Position numbers and translations under genes: made by a program. From contig NZ_KB898196.1 in the NCBI RefSeq assembly GCF_000377505.1, positions 1 through 64,000 on the forward strand: a stretch of DNA of 64,000 bases, read 5' to 3'. Every line of letters starts with the position of its first letter. The first letter of the stretch is position 1. Of the stretch, positions 1 to 9,484 are shown one piece after another. The notes below the pieces were generated by a model. That model saw only the letters and a list, made by a program, of their open reading frames with translations. It was not told where the DNA came from and did not search any database. This stretch comes from Paenibacillus massiliensis 2301065 = DSM 16942 (GTDB lineage: Bacteria; Bacillota; Bacilli; Paenibacillales; Paenibacillaceae).

Positions 1-297
1 TTACCACGACATGCTGCCAAAGGTTGGCGCCCAAATCAGCATGTCTCGCCGGGGCAATTGCCTAGACAACGCCTCCATGGAGAGTTTCTTCTCGCATCTC
101 AAAACGGAAGGACTCTATCCCTATGATATACGAAATCTGGCAGAGGCACAAAGACGAATTGAGAAATACATACGTTTTTACAACCGAAGACGACCACAGC
201 GTAAATTAAACAAACTGACGCCGGTAGAGTACCGACGCCAGTTTCTAGCTTAGGTGTTTTTTCAATGTCCACTAAATGGGGTCTTGACCAGTCTCCA
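1..297 (+). mobile_element. right end of an IS3-family insertion sequence (truncated by window edge)
   Basis: The window opens inside an IS3-family element. The last part of the DDE transposase is followed by a 3' end whose reverse complement reads tggagactggtcaagacccc and continues into atttagtggaca, which resembles IS3/IS150-group terminal repeats. I place the outer end at the CA near 297. The left end lies outside the window, so the matching inverted repeat and any target duplication cannot be checked. It could be intact or a remnant. Confidence 0.7.
2..253 (+). CDS. IS3-family transposase OrfB, C-terminal part (5' truncated by window)
   Basis: This is the C-terminal part of a DDE (rve) integrase-type transposase. 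The conserved stretch SMSRRGNCLDNASMESFFSH includes the last catalytic glutamate (in MESFF) of the DDE triad. The R-x-Y-I-x-F-YNRRRPQ segment and the TPVEYR end are typical of IS3-family OrfB. The reading frame is open to the window edge, so the true start lies upstream; the internal ATG at 11 is not the start. The protein cuts and joins the element ends. The gene ends at a TAG about 45 bases before the IS end, the usual arrangement. Confidence 0.85.
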   Translation, partial: YHDMLPKVGAQISMSRRGNCLDNASMESFFSHLKTEGLYPYDIRNLAEAQRRIEKYIRFYNRRRPQRKLNKLTPVEYRRQFLA

Positions 298-692
298 TTG
301 GGTTCTTTTCTACCAGGAATGTACCTGACAATCTTAAATATACATATCTCAAAGCTTAATGATATTATCGGCATTTCCCGATGCTTATTGCACTCTTTGC
401 AGGCAGGATATTCACTTATTTTATGGGCTTGGTTGTAGAGCAAACCTTCATGTTACGATCAGATTATTGCATTTGTGCTGTCCATACGAAGAAGCATGTT
501 CATTCAAACATAAATAGAATCGCCAATATTTACAGCATGTGGAATTTATATAGGTAATTAGCCTTGATTTAATTCCATGAAATGATAATATTATCCGGTG
601 ATTCTGATATTTTTCTACTATTTCCAATGAGAGGATGATTCTATAGAACCATATCTTAAAGACTAAAAAAAGAATAATAGGGGTGTATACAC
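298..692. other. non-coding stretch between the IS end and the SLH gene
   Basis: AT-rich DNA with no convincing open frame. It must hold the promoter of the downstream S-layer-type gene, but I could not pick a -35/-10 pair with confidence. Just before the gene, an SD-like aggggtg lies about 8 bases upstream of the TTG start. Confidence 0.5.
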
Positions 693-3554
693 TTGAAAGC
701 AAGAAAGAAATCTTGGAGTCGCTTGTTATCTTTATCGCTCGCTGGCGCTTTGGCGCTGTCAACCTTTACCGCAGGTACATCTGTGTTGGCTGAAGAATCT
801 GCCATACAGGCTTCATTTCAGGACATTGGAGCATCCTACGCTAAGAATGAAATTATTGCACTGGCCGAGCAAGGCATCATCTCTGGTTTCTCTGCCAAGG
901 AGTTCAAGCCAACCGAAGCCGTAACGAGAGCACAGTTCGCCAAGATCATGGTCAAAGCCATGAAGCTGGAGCCAGATGTCTCCGCTGCTGCTGCATTCAA
1001 GGATGTTCCTGAGAATCAGTGGTATGCCGGGTATGTTGGCACGCTGGTGAAAGCCGGAATCGCACAGGGAACCTCTGCGGAGACATTCGCACCGAACAAG
1101 ACCGTGACACGCGAGGAGCTGGCTGTATTCTTCGTCAGAGCCTTTGGCTGGGATCAGCAAGTCTCCCCTGCTACGCCCGACAAGCCCGCCCTGGCCGACC
1201 TGGCGCAGGTGTCTGACTGGGCAAAGCCAGCAGTAGAGCTGGCTTACCAAAGCGGCTTCATCAAAGGTGCAGTCCAAAAGGACGGTAGCGTGCAGTTCCT
1301 ACCAACGAAGGTCGCAGATCGTCAGGCATTGGCCCGATTGACTTATGAGTACGCCTTTAATCCCTCTGCTTATGAAGCTTCTGTGAAGCCTACGGAAGAA
1401 CAAGCACCGGATAATACCAGCGAGCAAGCAGCCGGTACGACGACTCCTGCTGGAGGCGGTGGCGCCAGTACGTCCACAGACAAAGATAAGGACAAAGGTA
1501 CGGGCAACAACGGCAGTGGCAACGGAACCGACAACGGTAGCGGGAACGGAAATGGTGGAACGAGCAGCAAGCAAATCACCGCTCCGGGCACCTATACCTT
1601 GGGCAAAGTGAGTGGCAATGTGTCCATTACTTCTGCAGATGTCATTCTCAAGAATACAACCATCCAAGGAGACCTCACGCTCCAGAGCTCCATTGGCAAC
1701 GGCGATGTCACCTTGGAGAACGTAACGGTAACTGGCAAGACGAATATTTTCGGTGGCGGACCTAACAGTATTCATATCCAAAAGTCCGTGCTTGCTACCC
1801 TGTTCGTCAACAAGAGTGATGGTAGTATTCGTCTCGTCGTAGAGGACGGATCCAACGTGCAGCAGGTGGAGTTCCAGTCCGGTGGTAAAATCGAGAATCG
1901 TGGCAGCACCGTGGGTCCAGTAGATATTCTGGAAAATGTCCCTCACAATGCTCAAGTCGTGCTGAGTGGTAGCTTCGATAATGTGCTGGTACACGCTGCA
2001 CAGGCTCGCATTGAGCTTGCTGAACAGTCCAGTATCGGCAACCTGCAAATATTTGAGCAGGCAATCAATGCTTCCTTTGATCTGAAGCAGGGCTCTACAA
2101 TCTCCCGTGCTATCGTTAATGCTGTAGTGGAGTTCATCGGTGAAGGAGCACTGAGCTCTGCACTGGTTCAAGTAGACGGTGTTAGCTTCGATCAGCTGTC
2201 GCAGCCGCCTGTCATCGAGGCAGATCCTACGGTTACCAGCGTAGTGTACGCACCCGAGCAGGTGACACTGTCCAACCTGCAATCTCAGCGTCAGGTTATC
2301 ATGACAGGGATTACAGGCTCAGCCAATAAGGATCTGACCAACCGCGCGGAATGGAGCATTGTAGACACGTCTATCGCTGTGGTAAATCCGGAAGGGTTTG
2401 TCACGGCTAAAGGCGAGGGCACTACTGAGCTACATGGGAAATACGGAAATCACGAGATTACAGTACCTGTAAACGTATCGGTATCCGTATATCAATCGGT
2501 GTATGAAGATACCTACGGTGTCCCTTATCCATATATTGATTGGATTGCTGTGACGAATGGCGAGATCACAGCCGTATTTTCCGACAATGTAGATGTTGAG
2601 CAGTTGTCTATCGAAGACTTGGTGATAACGGCTTACGTGGACGGGCAAGTACACCAGCTTGAGAATTTGAAGCTGCATTACAATGGATTGAATATGGCAA
2701 CCATTAACTTTGATCCGGTTCATGAATATGGCGGCACCTTGTATGTCACCGTGGAGTCCGTATCGGACATGGCCAAATTTTCAGGAAGCCAGAGTGGTAA
2801 TATCCCTCTCACTGGATTCGGCGGACAAATCAAGGATGTCGATGGTAATCCTGTAGTTCTGGACATTAAGATTCGCCAGGGACTGGGTAACAAGACTGGC
2901 AAGATTGTCTTCCAGACCACGACGGATGAGAACGGCAGATATTATGTGAATCTCGCACCAGGCATTTACACCGTCGAGTTAGGTGGAGAAGGCACTCCAT
3001 ACATTACAACCTATCTGACAGGCGTCGCAGCAATCAACGTGAAGAACACCAACGAGAATTACACCGTAATCAAAGTACCCGAAGCGAACGAGACTCGCAT
3101 TGTACTGACATGGGGCAGAGATCCGCGGGATTTGGATTCTCACCTGATCGGGCCAGCTGTAGGAGAAGGCCAGTTCCATACGTACTTTAGCGATAAAGTG
3201 TACAAGCATAACGGATCGCTTATCGTAGACCTGGATCTGGACGATGTTACCTCCTACGGGCCAGAGACGACTACCATTCGACGCAGTCTCCCTGGCGAGT
3301 ATACGTTCTATATTCATCATTATGCTGGCTTGAGTACCATTCGGAACTCTTACTCCAAGGTCGAAGTATTCCGCGGCAACGTGGCTTCTCCAACCGAGGT
3401 GTACAACGTAGCTCCGGGTAGTGGTAATGAAATCTACTGGATTGTATTCAAGATGGTGGTGGCTGAGGATGGTACTGCAACGTTCCAGACCATCAATGAA
3501 TTCACGAACACGAACCCTGCCAAAGGCTCTTATGTGAATTATTCGGCAGATTAA
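693..3554 (+). CDS. secreted SLH-domain cell-surface protein with beta-helix-like, Big2-like and carboxypeptidase-regulatory-like domains
   Basis: A 953-residue exported surface protein. A Sec signal peptide covers residues 1-33 (lysine/arginine start, hydrophobic core, VLA cleavage site). Three SLH repeats follow at about 41-90, 100-150 and 167-222; SLH domains bind pyruvylated secondary cell-wall polymer. A Gly/Ser/Asn/Asp linker (about 245-290) leads to a beta-rich repeat region that may form a beta-helix. Next come a Big2-like domain (about 510-600), a carboxypeptidase-regulatory-like module (about 710-780), and a C-terminal module with LTWGRDPRDLDSHL, which recalls DUF2135/YfaP-type domains. 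The start is TTG, supported by aggggtg 8 bases upstream. It is probably a cell-wall-anchored adhesin or matrix protein; the ligand is unknown. It is monocistronic and ends at a strong hairpin. Confidence 0.85.
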   Translation: MKARKKSWSRLLSLSLAGALALSTFTAGTSVLAEESAIQASFQDIGASYAKNEIIALAEQGIISGFSAKEFKPTEAVTRAQFAKIMVKAMKLEPDVSAAAAFKDVPENQWYAGYVGTLVKAGIAQGTSAETFAPNKTVTREELAVFFVRAFGWDQQVSPATPDKPALADLAQVSDWAKPAVELAYQSGFIKGAVQKDGSVQFLPTKVADRQALARLTYEYAFNPSAYEASVKPTEEQAPDNTSEQAAGTTTPAGGGGASTSTDKDKDKGTGNNGSGNGTDNGSGNGNGGTSSKQITAPGTYTLGKVSGNVSITSADVILKNTTIQGDLTLQSSIGNGDVTLENVTVTGKTNIFGGGPNSIHIQKSVLATLFVNKSDGSIRLVVEDGSNVQQVEFQSGGKIENRGSTVGPVDILENVPHNAQVVLSGSFDNVLVHAAQARIELAEQSSIGNLQIFEQAINASFDLKQGSTISRAIVNAVVEFIGEGALSSALVQVDGVSFDQLSQPPVIEADPTVTSVVYAPEQVTLSNLQSQRQVIMTGITGSANKDLTNRAEWSIVDTSIAVVNPEGFVTAKGEGTTELHGKYGNHEITVPVNVSVSVYQSVYEDTYGVPYPYIDWIAVTNGEITAVFSDNVDVEQLSIEDLVITAYVDGQVHQLENLKLHYNGLNMATINFDPVHEYGGTLYVTVESVSDMAKFSGSQSGNIPLTGFGGQIKDVDGNPVVLDIKIRQGLGNKTGKIVFQTTTDENGRYYVNLAPGIYTVELGGEGTPYITTYLTGVAAINVKNTNENYTVIKVPEANETRIVLTWGRDPRDLDSHLIGPAVGEGQFHTYFSDKVYKHNGSLIVDLDLDDVTSYGPETTTIRRSLPGEYTFYIHHYAGLSTIRNSYSKVEVFRGNVASPTEVYNVAPGSGNEIYWIVFKMVVAEDGTATFQTINEFTNTNPAKGSYVNYSAD

Positions 3555-3632
3555 TAACACTAATGTTAAGTGGTAGTAGTAGAGTGAAGGTAGCGTAAAC
3601 GGGTATTAGAGGAATAAGCAATAAGAAGGCTG

Positions 3633-3669
3633 AAAAAACACGGGTCTCGTTAGCGAGGCTCGTGTTTTT
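3633..3669 (+). terminator. rho-independent terminator of the SLH gene
   Basis: The hairpin aaaacacggg / ctcgtgtttt has an inner ctcg-ttag-cgag stem and is followed by a T run. A-rich and T-rich arms make it potentially bidirectional, so it could also stop transcripts arriving from the RHS operon on the other strand. Confidence 0.85.
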
Positions 3670-3694
3670 GTATTATGGAAGGAGAAACCTCGCA

Positions 3695-3966
3695 TTACGT
3701 GGGTTTGATGAATTTCTTTATTTCTTTGGACCAGCCTTTGATTATGACTCCATCATTTCTTTCTAACATCAAACTTATTGAGCCAGTACACAGGTCTCAC
3801 TGTATTGGATATAGATTTGAGTGACTCTAATGTTTCTTTCTTTTTTTAGTTTGATTGCATCTGACTGGCTTTGGAAGTAGCCACCAGATTCAATTGGCAC
3901 TGGGTAGTGGTATAAAGAAAGACCTTGAGGATTTGCCACCCCCAAGGCCAAGTTAAACATCACCAT
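3695..3966 (-). pseudogene. frameshifted remnant, probably of an immunity or tip-associated gene
   Basis: The first frame (3775-3966, 63 codons) opens with an ATG overlapping the stop of the upstream gene (TAATG), so translation could be coupled. Read through two apparent frameshifts, protein-like sequence continues: ETLESLKSISNTVRPVYWLN in a second frame, then LERNDGVIIKGWSKEIKKF in the third, ending at a TAA at 3695-3697. The shifts fall at A-rich runs (about 3838 and 3770). I read this as one decayed gene of about 90 codons. No family is recognised. Its place after the RHS tip and first immunity-like gene fits a displaced immunity gene, as is common at polymorphic-toxin loci. Alternatively the 63-codon frame alone could be a functional small gene. 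Confidence 0.5.
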
Positions 3967-4346
3967 TAATTATAAACTTTATATCCTTTAGCGATTACCC
4001 ACCCATTAAGACCATACGAAGCTGAAATCACATAATAGTTATACTTTTCATTTTGTAAATGTTCAAGCAAATCCTCTGGTTTTTCATAATGCATTGGCCA
4101 CCCGTAGTTCTTCTGTTTCTCCAATAGTTCCTTGTTATTTTTGAGAAATCGGCTTACTTCAAATGTGCTAATATCAAAAATAATACTTCCCTGTAACTGT
4201 GTGTCAAACATATGAGCCAGGACATCAGTAAACTCGATAGTGGTGGCAACTGAATCTTCGTTACCATCTAATGTTTGAATTGTAATTCTAGATTTCCGAA
4301 AATCAACTTCATAGGAAACAATTTCATTGTCGTGAATATTTTTCAT
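3966..4346 (-). CDS. small cytoplasmic protein, candidate immunity protein for the RHS tip
   Basis: A 126-residue protein with no signal peptide or membrane segment, rich in acidic and aromatic residues (for example NYGWPMHYEKPEDLLEHL, then ASYGLNGWVIAKGYK). I do not recognise the family. It starts about 35 bases after the RHS stop on the same strand. I choose the ATG at 4346 over the GTG two codons earlier because ggag sits 5 bases before it. Being the first gene after a polymorphic RHS toxin tip is the usual place for the cognate immunity protein, which binds and neutralises the toxin in the producer. Composition is AT-rich like the tip, unlike the RHS core. The function is inferred from position only. 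Confidence 0.6.
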   Translation of the reverse strand: MKNIHDNEIVSYEVDFRKSRITIQTLDGNEDSVATTIEFTDVLAHMFDTQLQGSIIFDISTFEVSRFLKNNKELLEKQKNYGWPMHYEKPEDLLEHLQNEKYNYYVISASYGLNGWVIAKGYKVYN

Positions 4347-4381
4347 TTCCACTCCAACCCCCTATCATAAAAAGAGATGTA

Positions 4382-7300
4382 TTATTTGCTTCTTTTTGGA
4401 GAACCACTACTCCAATCCCAAGTATGTCTATGAGGGAATTCATGGCTATTGTCTCCATTTGAGTGTTCATAATCAATGTCTTCTATAGCTCGCCCGTTTT
4501 TGTCATAATATCTTCTCTGCGTCAATGTACCCTTCTCATCATAAAAGTCTACTGAAGAATTCGGTTTACCAGTCGTCGGCAAATTTCTCACCGTATCAGT
4601 TTTCTGTACAGTTGTATGATTTTCATATGGCTTACCTTTTGAACGAATAGAAGAAGTATTACCCTTCCCCTTAGAAGACCCATTCCCTCCAAGAACAGCA
4701 CCCGAGCCAGCAAGCCCATACCCCTCTGCAGCTGCCATTAACTTTTGATCCCAGCCATTGACAAAGAAGTAATCAAGCTCTTTCAGCGCCCATTTTGCAC
4801 TTCCTGGATTACTAGGATTAGTCGAAAGGCTAAATAGATACATAAACTGGTTCTGTGTCATTTCCCCGTTATATGCCTGACCAAACATGGAACGCTGATG
4901 TTTAGCAATAAGTTGTCCTAAAAGCTGATTCTGTACTTGACTGCTTGCTCCCCGTGCATGAATAATGCTGAGAGTGTCTTCAGATGTTGCTACACTATAA
5001 TAATAACCACCTGCACCTGCTCCAGCTACATGCATATGCCCCGTCGGGTCCACATACTTCAACGGGTTATTGCTCACATACGTATACCAGTTCATAGTCA
5101 GCGGATTCGCAATCTCGCCCTGATACGTATCCTCACCCATGAAGCGTCCCATGCTTGGGTCATACCAGCGAGCACGCAGGTATTGCAGGCCTGTCGTATC
5201 GTCCCAATACTCCCCGGCATAGCGCAGTACATTGGGTACCGTCTCCTCCGCTGTTAGCGGACCGCCCCAGATGTCATAGCTATACTGATTCAGCGTCTTG
5301 CCACTGCTATCGCTGAGACCTACCACATCGCCATGACCATTGAGGTGGAAATATTGCAGCTGATCCGTGGTCAGGTCCTTACGCGCCCAGATGCGGCCAG
5401 ACAAATCATAGATATATACATACGTCATCTTCGGCGTTCCGCCTGCTACTTCTGCTTCGGCAATCAGCTTGGCTTCCTCATCGTAGTAATAACGAGTGGT
5501 CTTGCCAGCAGAGGTTCGTTCGTACAGCAAGCCGTCTCCGTTATAGCTGTAGCCGACTTCGATACCTTCTCCTGCCGCTTTGGTAAGACGACTAAGTGAA
5601 TCATACGTATATTCGGCGTTCTTCAGACCGAACAGCTTCCCACTGCCCATGCTGGCACGGTTCCCGTTCGCATCGTAGCTGTAGCCGCGGCTCTCGTCAC
5701 CCTGTGTCTCTGTCCCGATCCGGTTCAGGGCATCGTATCCGAACGTATCTGTAGTGCTATTGTTGGTTATGCTCGTGATGTTCTTGCTTCCATCCCACTC
5801 ATATCCGAATTGCTGAAGGGGAGTCCCGGATTGAGAGACTGCCATACCGGTCAGATCATTCCCCTTGTATTGAAAGCTAGTGCTCAGTCCGTTCGCAGAG
5901 GATTGACTCTTGATTAGACTATTCGGCGTGTAATCGAACGTCATGCGATCCAGGGACCCTGTCGTTCCTACGGACTGAAGCCCAGCAGATCCACTACTGC
6001 CATTGTTCACATCCAGCTCGGTTACACGGCTCATGCGATCCAGAGCTGCCGTTACGTTCGTCTCTTCACCAGAGGGACTGGTAACCGTATAGCCTGTCCG
6101 TGACTGTGTGTTGTACGTATACCGGATGGACGTACCGTCCGGGTATGTCAATGTGCTCAGGAAGCCATTATCCGGCTGATAGCTGTAAGCTGTAGTTCCA
6201 TGTGCGTCCGTCATCGTCAGACGTCGTCCGACACGGTCATACGTATAGCTGGTGCTGAAGTCAGGGCCCGACCATTTCGTAATCAAGTCATCCTGATTAT
6301 ATTCGAAGCGAATGGCCTCAGACTTTCCAGTCATGATCTGTGTCACATTACCGCGTACATCGTACGTATTCGTCGTCTGGCTGCCCGATGCCTTTTGCAG
6401 CAGCGTACGCCGACCAAGCTCATCATATTGATAGTAGTTCTGCTGGCCATCCGGGTACTTCACCAGCATCAGATTTCCGCCTATTGTATACGTGTATTGC
6501 ATGGTCTGCCCCATCGGGTCCGTGACCGAGGTCATCTGCCCTCGTGCATCATACGCATAGCTTGTCGTCTGAGCGTTGCCATCTGTGGTACTTGTAGTCA
6601 TTCCTGCGAGATTATACGCATAGGACTGCAAAGGCTGGAAGGAGCCGTCGCGTTCCTCCTGAATGGAAGTCACACGACCAAGAACATCCATCGTCTGCCG
6701 CTGACGATTCCCTGCTGGATCGGTGTAGGTTACCGTGCGCTGAGCTGCATCGTATGCCGTAGTGTCACTAGTACCGTCAGGATAGCTGGTTCTAACGTTG
6801 CGTCCTAAAGCATCATAGCTGTAGCGGGTGACCGCACGCTCGGCATCGCTACTCTCGATCACGTTGCCCTCTTCATCGTATCCATAGCCATAGACCGCAT
6901 CTGCTGTCTGTTGTTGCACCAGTTGGCCGAATGGATTGTAGAACAGTGAGCCTGGGATGCCATCAGGACCTACGAGTGTAATATCATTCGTAGCATCATT
7001 ATACGTAATGGAGGTCTGAGTCCCATCACTATGTGTCGTCTGAGTCAGACGTCCGACAGCATCGTAGACATACGACTCTACACGACCCGAAGCATCTGAT
7101 CTGGACTTGAGCTCCCCCGTTGAATAATAATCATAGTTATTTTTTACATTTCTCGGCAGACTTTCGCTGGTAAGCAGATAGGAGCCGTATGGGGATTTGT
7201 AATCCATCCAGGCCACCATCGACTGCTGGTTCTCCGCATCCATCTGGACCGTCCTGCTCGTCGGATGTCCTTGTCTATCATAATTGACCCGAATATCGGA

Positions 7301-9460
7301 CAGCAGCTTGCCTCCGGCACTTCCCTCACGAACCTGAGCTGATCTCACGCTGCCCTGAAGATTATAATCATAGACCTCTACAGCATTCTGAGTACCACTG
7401 ATCTTCGTAGACACTTGCTGTGGCAGCACCCAGAAGATAGAGGAATCTCTTGATGTTGCATACTGATAGCTTGTCTGCTGGCCCGTACTAAGTGTCTGGG
7501 ACAACGGCAATCCATGTTCATTATAGGTATAGGTTGTAGTAAGCAGACTGCCTGGATTCCCATTCTCACTGTAGCTCTCAGTCTTCTGGACGGGCAGATT
7601 CCACTCCCGCTCCAGATCATAGGAATAGCTCGCTTGGTAACCCGTAGTTCCCCCTTGATGTCGATAATCTGACAGATACAGGCGATTCGGAGCATTCGCC
7701 GCCACGAAGGTTTTGTCCCATTTATATGTCTCTGTAAGTCGTGCTTCATTCACAATCGTCTTCCAGCTGGCATCCTGACCATAGCTCGCCAGATCTTCCC
7801 CACTGTAGCTTAGCTTCACGTCACGGAGCTTGCGATCCCCGGCAGTAGTGCTATAGAGATCTACTCGGGAATTCACTTTATATACATGGGCAGTACCATA
7901 TACGCCGATTCGTTTCTCAGCAGCTTCATAACGGAAGTCCGTCATCGCTGATGTGGGTCGAACAATACGGGTCAAGAGTGCTGCTGTATTAGCCCCTGCT
8001 TCCCCCATACTGCCATCTACGGCTGTTACGACATTGAATGGTGATGTACTGAATTGATACGCGTACCTTGTGCTTCGTGACAACGGGTCCAGCACCTCTG
8101 ACAATACGCGTTCTTCCCCGTCACCTCTCTGCCGATACGTGTATTGACGCTGCGTCCCCGTCTCTTGAATAGACAACTGATTGCTTCCGTAGCTAAATAC
8201 CAATTCTCGTCCGTCATTATTACGAATACGGCTAATCCGCTTATCCGTACCAGAGCCTACGTAGTTGAACTCGACCCGGTTGCCATAATGATCGGTAATT
8301 AGAATCAAGTAGCCTTCCTGATCCAGATAGTATTGATGACCATTCAACTGGCGAATGAGATATTTACTAGGGACCCCATTCACCGCTTCACCTGATGTAC
8401 TGGATACCTTCAGATTGTTCCATACGTAGCCCTCAAGCTCCATAGCCTCTGTCAGTGCATAGGTACCTACACCCGGCATAAATAGATACTTCTGACCCGC
8501 ATGTTCCTCAATAGAAGGCAGATTCCAGCTCCAGCCTCTTCCCAGAGCAGTAGCTTCCTCACGGCGAGGAGTGACTACGTTCCGATACACACCCGTCTCT
8601 GTATCCAAGCTTGCTCCAATCAGATCGTTGGATTTGGCACTATCATATACCCGGGTCAATGGGAATGGCAGCGAGCCTTGCAAGACGAAATCCGTAGCTT
8701 GTACAACCAGATTCCCCTCAGTGACAGATACACCGTTATCTCCATAAGACTTGATATAGCGAGAAGCATCGTCGGTTAATACAGCCTGTACTATCGCACT
8801 ACCATCATATGGGCCGTATACATCTGCCAGTACGGATGCCATCAGGCTGGAGATATTCCCTACACCCGGTAGCTTCATGCCCCCATCCATACTATAGACA
8901 TCTGCCTGAACCGTGTGTTCTCCATCATAATTCACAGCTTTCGAGTCAGTTACTTCTGTATTCGGACTGTCATGGGGTGCCCCATTACTTTCTTCATCCG
9001 ATACTGTGTCCACAGCAGATACATCATCCGTAGATTCACTGTTGTCTGCTACTGTACCCTCAGTTCCGTCAGTTCCATTCGTTTCGTTTGCAGGCAGGCT
9101 GTCTGCTGCCGTACCATCAGCTGCAGCAGGTTCGTTAGCAGGAATCGTATCTACTAGAACAGGCGGCTCCTCAGCCACCGTCTCCATGACACGCAGCGGA
9201 GCCTGAGATGTAGCCAATGAAGACTCTGTATGGCCTTCCTCTATAGCTCGATAGATTTCATATAGTGTAAAACCCTTGTCTACCTGCTCTTGTAGCCACT
9301 GCTCATCCTTGCCCGTCTGCTCCTTCAGCCAGGTCCAGGTAATAATCTGTGGCGAGGAAGAGGTAGTCTCCTCCTCTGCTGCCTTGCCTGAGGCCCACGC
9401 TCCAAAATCTCCAAGCAGTAGCAGTAAGCACAGCAATGAGATTATACTTCGTTTAATCAC
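4382..9460 (-). CDS. RHS/YD-repeat secreted polymorphic toxin
   Basis: A 1692-residue protein of the RHS/WapA class. An N-terminal signal peptide (MIKRSIISLLCLLLLLGDFG) is followed by a Trp/Leu-rich motif (TWLKEQTGKDEQWLQEQ), an acidic Thr/Ser/Asp linker to about residue 190, then a long array of YD repeats of the form YDxxGRxxxxxxxDG. The core closes with NPLKYVDPTG near residue 1469, the usual boundary after which tips vary. The tip (about 220 residues) ends in a His-rich module: YDKNGRAIEDIDYEHSNG, then HEFPHRHTWDW. That pattern suggests a metal- or histidine-dependent nuclease, but I cannot name the family. RHS shells enclose and deliver such tips to competing cells. The start is GTG with ggggtga 4 bases upstream; the gene lies 24 bases after the repeat-protein gene. 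Confidence 0.9.
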   Translation of the reverse strand: MIKRSIISLLCLLLLLGDFGAWASGKAAEEETTSSSPQIITWTWLKEQTGKDEQWLQEQVDKGFTLYEIYRAIEEGHTESSLATSQAPLRVMETVAEEPPVLVDTIPANEPAAADGTAADSLPANETNGTDGTEGTVADNSESTDDVSAVDTVSDEESNGAPHDSPNTEVTDSKAVNYDGEHTVQADVYSMDGGMKLPGVGNISSLMASVLADVYGPYDGSAIVQAVLTDDASRYIKSYGDNGVSVTEGNLVVQATDFVLQGSLPFPLTRVYDSAKSNDLIGASLDTETGVYRNVVTPRREEATALGRGWSWNLPSIEEHAGQKYLFMPGVGTYALTEAMELEGYVWNNLKVSSTSGEAVNGVPSKYLIRQLNGHQYYLDQEGYLILITDHYGNRVEFNYVGSGTDKRISRIRNNDGRELVFSYGSNQLSIQETGTQRQYTYRQRGDGEERVLSEVLDPLSRSTRYAYQFSTSPFNVVTAVDGSMGEAGANTAALLTRIVRPTSAMTDFRYEAAEKRIGVYGTAHVYKVNSRVDLYSTTAGDRKLRDVKLSYSGEDLASYGQDASWKTIVNEARLTETYKWDKTFVAANAPNRLYLSDYRHQGGTTGYQASYSYDLEREWNLPVQKTESYSENGNPGSLLTTTYTYNEHGLPLSQTLSTGQQTSYQYATSRDSSIFWVLPQQVSTKISGTQNAVEVYDYNLQGSVRSAQVREGSAGGKLLSDIRVNYDRQGHPTSRTVQMDAENQQSMVAWMDYKSPYGSYLLTSESLPRNVKNNYDYYSTGELKSRSDASGRVESYVYDAVGRLTQTTHSDGTQTSITYNDATNDITLVGPDGIPGSLFYNPFGQLVQQQTADAVYGYGYDEEGNVIESSDAERAVTRYSYDALGRNVRTSYPDGTSDTTAYDAAQRTVTYTDPAGNRQRQTMDVLGRVTSIQEERDGSFQPLQSYAYNLAGMTTSTTDGNAQTTSYAYDARGQMTSVTDPMGQTMQYTYTIGGNLMLVKYPDGQQNYYQYDELGRRTLLQKASGSQTTNTYDVRGNVTQIMTGKSEAIRFEYNQDDLITKWSGPDFSTSYTYDRVGRRLTMTDAHGTTAYSYQPDNGFLSTLTYPDGTSIRYTYNTQSRTGYTVTSPSGEETNVTAALDRMSRVTELDVNNGSSGSAGLQSVGTTGSLDRMTFDYTPNSLIKSQSSANGLSTSFQYKGNDLTGMAVSQSGTPLQQFGYEWDGSKNITSITNNSTTDTFGYDALNRIGTETQGDESRGYSYDANGNRASMGSGKLFGLKNAEYTYDSLSRLTKAAGEGIEVGYSYNGDGLLYERTSAGKTTRYYYDEEAKLIAEAEVAGGTPKMTYVYIYDLSGRIWARKDLTTDQLQYFHLNGHGDVVGLSDSSGKTLNQYSYDIWGGPLTAEETVPNVLRYAGEYWDDTTGLQYLRARWYDPSMGRFMGEDTYQGEIANPLTMNWYTYVSNNPLKYVDPTGHMHVAGAGAGGYYYSVATSEDTLSIIHARGASSQVQNQLLGQLIAKHQRSMFGQAYNGEMTQNQFMYLFSLSTNPSNPGSAKWALKELDYFFVNGWDQKLMAAAEGYGLAGSGAVLGGNGSSKGKGNTSSIRSKGKPYENHTTVQKTDTVRNLPTTGKPNSSVDFYDEKGTLTQRRYYDKNGRAIEDIDYEHSNGDNSHEFPHRHTWDWSSGSPKRSK

Positions 9461-9484
9461 AGAATCACCCCAAGATCATATATT

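Noticed and set aside
99..443. 114-codon frame crossing the IS end
   Set aside because: It runs antisense to the transposase and across the IS boundary, without SD or domain.
1299..2282. 327-codon open frame antisense to the SLH gene
   Set aside because: It lies wholly inside a clear protein gene on the other strand, has no SD, and its composition mirrors the sense codons.
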